From NCBI RefSeq assembly GCF_048569485.1, contig NW_027442238.1, positions 1-64,000 on the forward strand: DNA of 64,000 bases, read 5' to 3'. Origin of the DNA: Anomaloglossus baeobatrachus. Taxonomy: Eukaryota; Chordata; Amphibia; Anura; Aromobatidae. The notes under the pieces were generated by a model, which was not told the origin of the DNA, did not search any database, and saw only the letters and a program-made list of their open reading frames with translations. The translations under genes and the position numbers were made by a program. Positions 60,883-64,000 of the stretch are shown here, piece by piece; position 1 is the first letter of the stretch; each line of letters opens with the position of its first letter.

Positions 60883-62272
60883 AACCAGAATTGGTTTGGG
60901 CCTCGAGTGGCACCCTGGCCTATGCCGGACACATCTTAGGGAGAGAGAGCGAGAGGGAGACAAACCCACGCCTACACAAGACATTTTGTCACCCAAGCCA
61001 ACCCTTGAAAAGGCTGCTTTGCAGAGCAAAAACAAGAAGAATGGTGCGTTTTGCAGCCGCCGCCCACTGCAATGAATCTGAATAACTCCTCCTTTAGGGC
61101 GCAAGCAACTCCCCTCCCCCTTGCAGTCTTTCCAATTCACGATACAAAAAGACGGACAGGACAGGTTGCCTGACTTTCCGTCACTGCCACCCTTTGCCAT
61201 CCTTACCCGTAGAAAGCCCTTTCATCATCCCCAAACCCTAATCTTTTCCCTTTCCTTCCCAGCCCCCAAACCCTGCCCTCTGTACCTTTCTCACCACCCG
61301 CTTCCCTTCTCCTGTCATCCCCCTACCACCCGGGAAAAAAAGAGATTGCCCCCTCCTTCCACTAGCCCACCCTCCCACCCAAAGAACAACTTCTTCTGCG
61401 CAGCTTGTTTTCTAGGCAGCAGCGCTATTGTGATGTCATCGGGGGGCATTGTGACAAGCCGCCAGTGTTCCGTCTCTTCATGTTGTGCACAGTTCAAACG
61501 GAAAATACATCAACAGGCAGACTACAGAAAAGCTTACTATCAAAGGTTAGAGGGGGGCTTTCTCAGAGGGCTTTTTACAGTTTTTCTATTCCCAATTAGC
61601 CGTTTAAGTGTACTTATTGAAAGTAGTAATTCTTTCATAGGCCGCCCTTTCTTAGTATTTGACGTTCCTTATATTGCGGTATGAGGCTTCGCAGTAGGTT
61701 GCAAACATTCATCACCCATGACTGTCCCCAATTGAGCTCAGAAGCTCAATGTCTATCATGACCTCTCTTTTAGAATGTCCAAGAGCAAGCAAACTATTCC
61801 TCCAGGAGAGGGCGCCAACAGACTACTAAAGAGATCATCATTACTCAAAGAAAACCCCAAAAACCAATGCATGATAGGAATAAACAGGTAACTTTCTTTG
61901 GAGTGGAAGCGGAGAGATCGCACCAGATGCCAATTCTAGATCTTATCACACCTGTGGTCACTGCAGCAGCAGGTGAATCCACTTTGTCCAAAAGGGATCT
62001 ATTCCATTCAATTGCAAATGATCTAGATAAGACAGAGAACTGCAGCACGGGGACATAGCCGAGTTGGTCAGGTTGAGTGGTGATGAGTTTGCTATTTGGA
62101 TGAATAAAGAAAGTCAAAAGTGTGAAAGATAAAAAACAAAAGGAGGAAGTGTGAAAAGTGAATGGGCCAAATTGAGGTGCATATGAAGACGTATGCTTTC
62201 TTCCAATTCATTAAATCGGGCTAATATGAATCAGGTGAATTGAGTTCTGCTTTTGGAAACTGGGTTAAGAAG

Positions 62273-62460
62273 GGGTGCACCGTTCCTGGAGGTACTGCAA
62301 TACCAGGTCAATGCGTGGAGTGGACAGAGCAAGCTCTTTTTCCATCTCCCTGTTCTAAAAATCCATTTAATATATGGTCCCCAGATAGGGGACGTATCAG
62401 ATATTAAACTGATAAGAACAGATACTACACTTGATCTTAGCCAAAAGGCCGAGAAGCGAT
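62273..62460 (-). ncRNA. U2: U2 snRNA, copy 36
   Basis: No difference from copy 1 noticed. Full promoter and 3' box context. Confidence 0.96.
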
Positions 62461-63850
62461 AACCAGAATTGGTTTGGGCCTCGAGTGGCACCCTGGCCTA
62501 TGCCGGACACATCTTAGGGAGAGAGAGCGAGAGGGAGACAAACCCACGCCTACACAAGACATTTTGTCACCCAAGCCAACCCTTGAAAAGGCTGCTTTGC
62601 AGAGCAAAAACAAGAAGAATGGTGCGTTTTGCAGCCGCCGCCCACTGCAATGAATCTGAATAACTCCTCCTTTAGGGCGCAAGCAACTCCCCTCCCCCTT
62701 GCAGTCTTTCCAATTCACGATACAAAAAGACGGACAGGACAGGTTGCCTGACTTTCCGTCACTGCCACCCTTTGCCATCCTTACCCGTAGAAAGCCCTTT
62801 CATCATCCCCAAACCCTAATCTTTTCCCTTTCCTTCCCAGCCCCCAAACCCTGCCCTCTGTACCTTTCTCACCACCCGCTTCCCTTCTCCTGTCATCCCC
62901 CTACCACCCGGGAAAAAAAGAGATTGCCCCCTCCTTCCACTAGCCCACCCTCCCACCCAAAGAACAACTTCTTCTGCGCAGCTTGTTTTCTAGGCAGCAG
63001 CGCTATTGTGATGTCATCGGGGGGCATTGTGACAAGCCGCCAGTGTTCCGTCTCTTCATGTTGTGCACAGTTCAAACGGAAAATACATCAACAGGCAGAC
63101 TACAGAAAAGCTTACTATCAAAGGTTAGAGGGGGGCTTTCTCAGAGGGCTTTTTACAGTTTTTCTATTCCCAATTAGCCGTTTAAGTGTACTTATTGAAA
63201 GTAGTAATTCTTTCATAGGCCGCCCTTTCTTAGTATTTGACGTTCCTTATATTGCGGTATGAGGCTTCGCAGTAGGTTGCAAACATTCATCACCCATGAC
63301 TGTCCCCAATTGAGCTCAGAAGCTCAATGTCTATCATGACCTCTCTTTTAGAATGTCCAAGAGCAAGCAAACTATTCCTCCAGGAGAGGGCGCCAACAGA
63401 CTACTAAAGAGATCATCATTACTCAAAGAAAACCCCAAAAACCAATGCATGATAGGAATAAACAGGTAACTTTCTTTGGAGTGGAAGCGGAGAGATCGCA
63501 CCAGATGCCAATTCTAGATCTTATCACACCTGTGGTCACTGCAGCAGCAGGTGAATCCACTTTGTCCAAAAGGGATCTATTCCATTCAATTGCAAATGAT
63601 CTAGATAAGACAGAGAACTGCAGCACGGGGACATAGCCGAGTTGGTCAGGTTGAGTGGTGATGAGTTTGCTATTTGGATGAATAAAGAAAGTCAAAAGTG
63701 TGAAAGATAAAAAACAAAAGGAGGAAGTGTGAAAAGTGAATGGGCCAAATTGAGGTGCATATGAAGACGTATGCTTTCTTCCAATTCATTAAATCGGGCT
63801 AATATGAATCAGGTGAATTGAGTTCTGCTTTTGGAAACTGGGTTAAGAAG

Positions 63851-64000
63851 GGGTGCACCGTTCCTGGAGGTACTGCAATACCAGGTCAATGCGTGGAGTG
63901 GACAGAGCAAGCTCTTTTTCCATCTCCCTGTTCTAAAAATCCATTTAATATATGGTCCCCAGATAGGGGACGTATCAGATATTAAACTGATAAGAACAGA
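63851..64000 (-). ncRNA. U2: U2 snRNA, copy 37, cut by the window edge
   Basis: U2 nt 39-188 are present; nt 1-38 and the promoter lie beyond 64000. The window happens to end next to the base where the two other copies are interrupted, so it cannot be told whether this copy is intact. Confidence 0.93.

Larger units (their letters stand above)
56109..64000 (-). repeat. Tandem U2 snRNA array, right block
   Basis: Continuation of the array after the second insert. It starts with the 5' 40 nt of the 32nd gene and its promoter, has four uninterrupted U2 copies, and is cut by the window edge inside the 37th gene. The array therefore extends beyond the window. Confidence 0.96.

Noticed and set aside
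1-64000. CRISPR array or prokaryotic operon
   Set aside because: The repeats are 1.6-kb snRNA gene units with eukaryotic signals, not short direct repeats with spacers.

Overview
The window is almost entirely a head-to-tail tandem array of spliceosomal U2 snRNA genes, all read from the minus strand. The unit is 1578 bp (1579 bp in the first unit) and is nearly identical from copy to copy. Each unit holds one 188-nt U2 gene and a spacer of about 1390 bp. I count 37 U2 copies: 34 uninterrupted, two split by insertions, and one cut off by the right edge of the window. The U2 sequence has the vertebrate form: 5' ATCGCTTCTCGGCC, branch-site-pairing GTAGTA, an ATTTTTAGA Sm site, and the stem-loop IV that binds U2B''. 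It is followed by a match to the vertebrate snRNA 3' box. With the Keno-type retrotransposon this points to a vertebrate, most likely a fish. That placement is inference.

Layout: 1-43408 holds 27 uninterrupted U2 units plus the 3' part of the 28th gene. 43409-48939 is a 5.5-kb non-LTR retrotransposon (LINE, L1/Tx1 clade, Keno-like) inserted in the 28th U2 gene. It has a 15-bp target-site duplication and two apparently intact ORFs: ORF1 with three CCHC knuckles, and ORF2 with an AP endonuclease, a reverse transcriptase and a C-terminal zinc knuckle. 48940-55266 resumes the array with the 5' part of the 28th gene, three uninterrupted copies, and the 3' part of the 32nd. 55267-56108 is a second, unrelated-looking 842-bp insert at exactly the same U2 nucleotide. 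It has no recognisable protein, shares only the terminal 11 bp of its 3' end with the LINE, and carries a 42-bp tandem repeat. 56109-64000 is array again, ending inside the 37th U2 gene.

How the parts fit: each U2 gene should be a Pol II/SNAPc-type snRNA gene with a PSE about 50-65 bp upstream and a 3' box 12 bp downstream for Integrator processing. Both inserts lie in the same transcriptional sense as U2, between U2 nt 38 and 52. They therefore sit behind an intact U2 promoter and a 40-52 nt U2 leader. Near-perfect identity of units, including those around the inserts, implies strong recent homogenisation and recent insertions. The most interesting points are the repeated hit at one base inside the branch-site-pairing element, the non-autonomous insert sharing the LINE's 3' terminus, the LINE 5' end that is complementary to U2 nt 27-36, the hairpin-forming 42-bp repeats, and one U2 copy with a two-base change that breaks stem IV.
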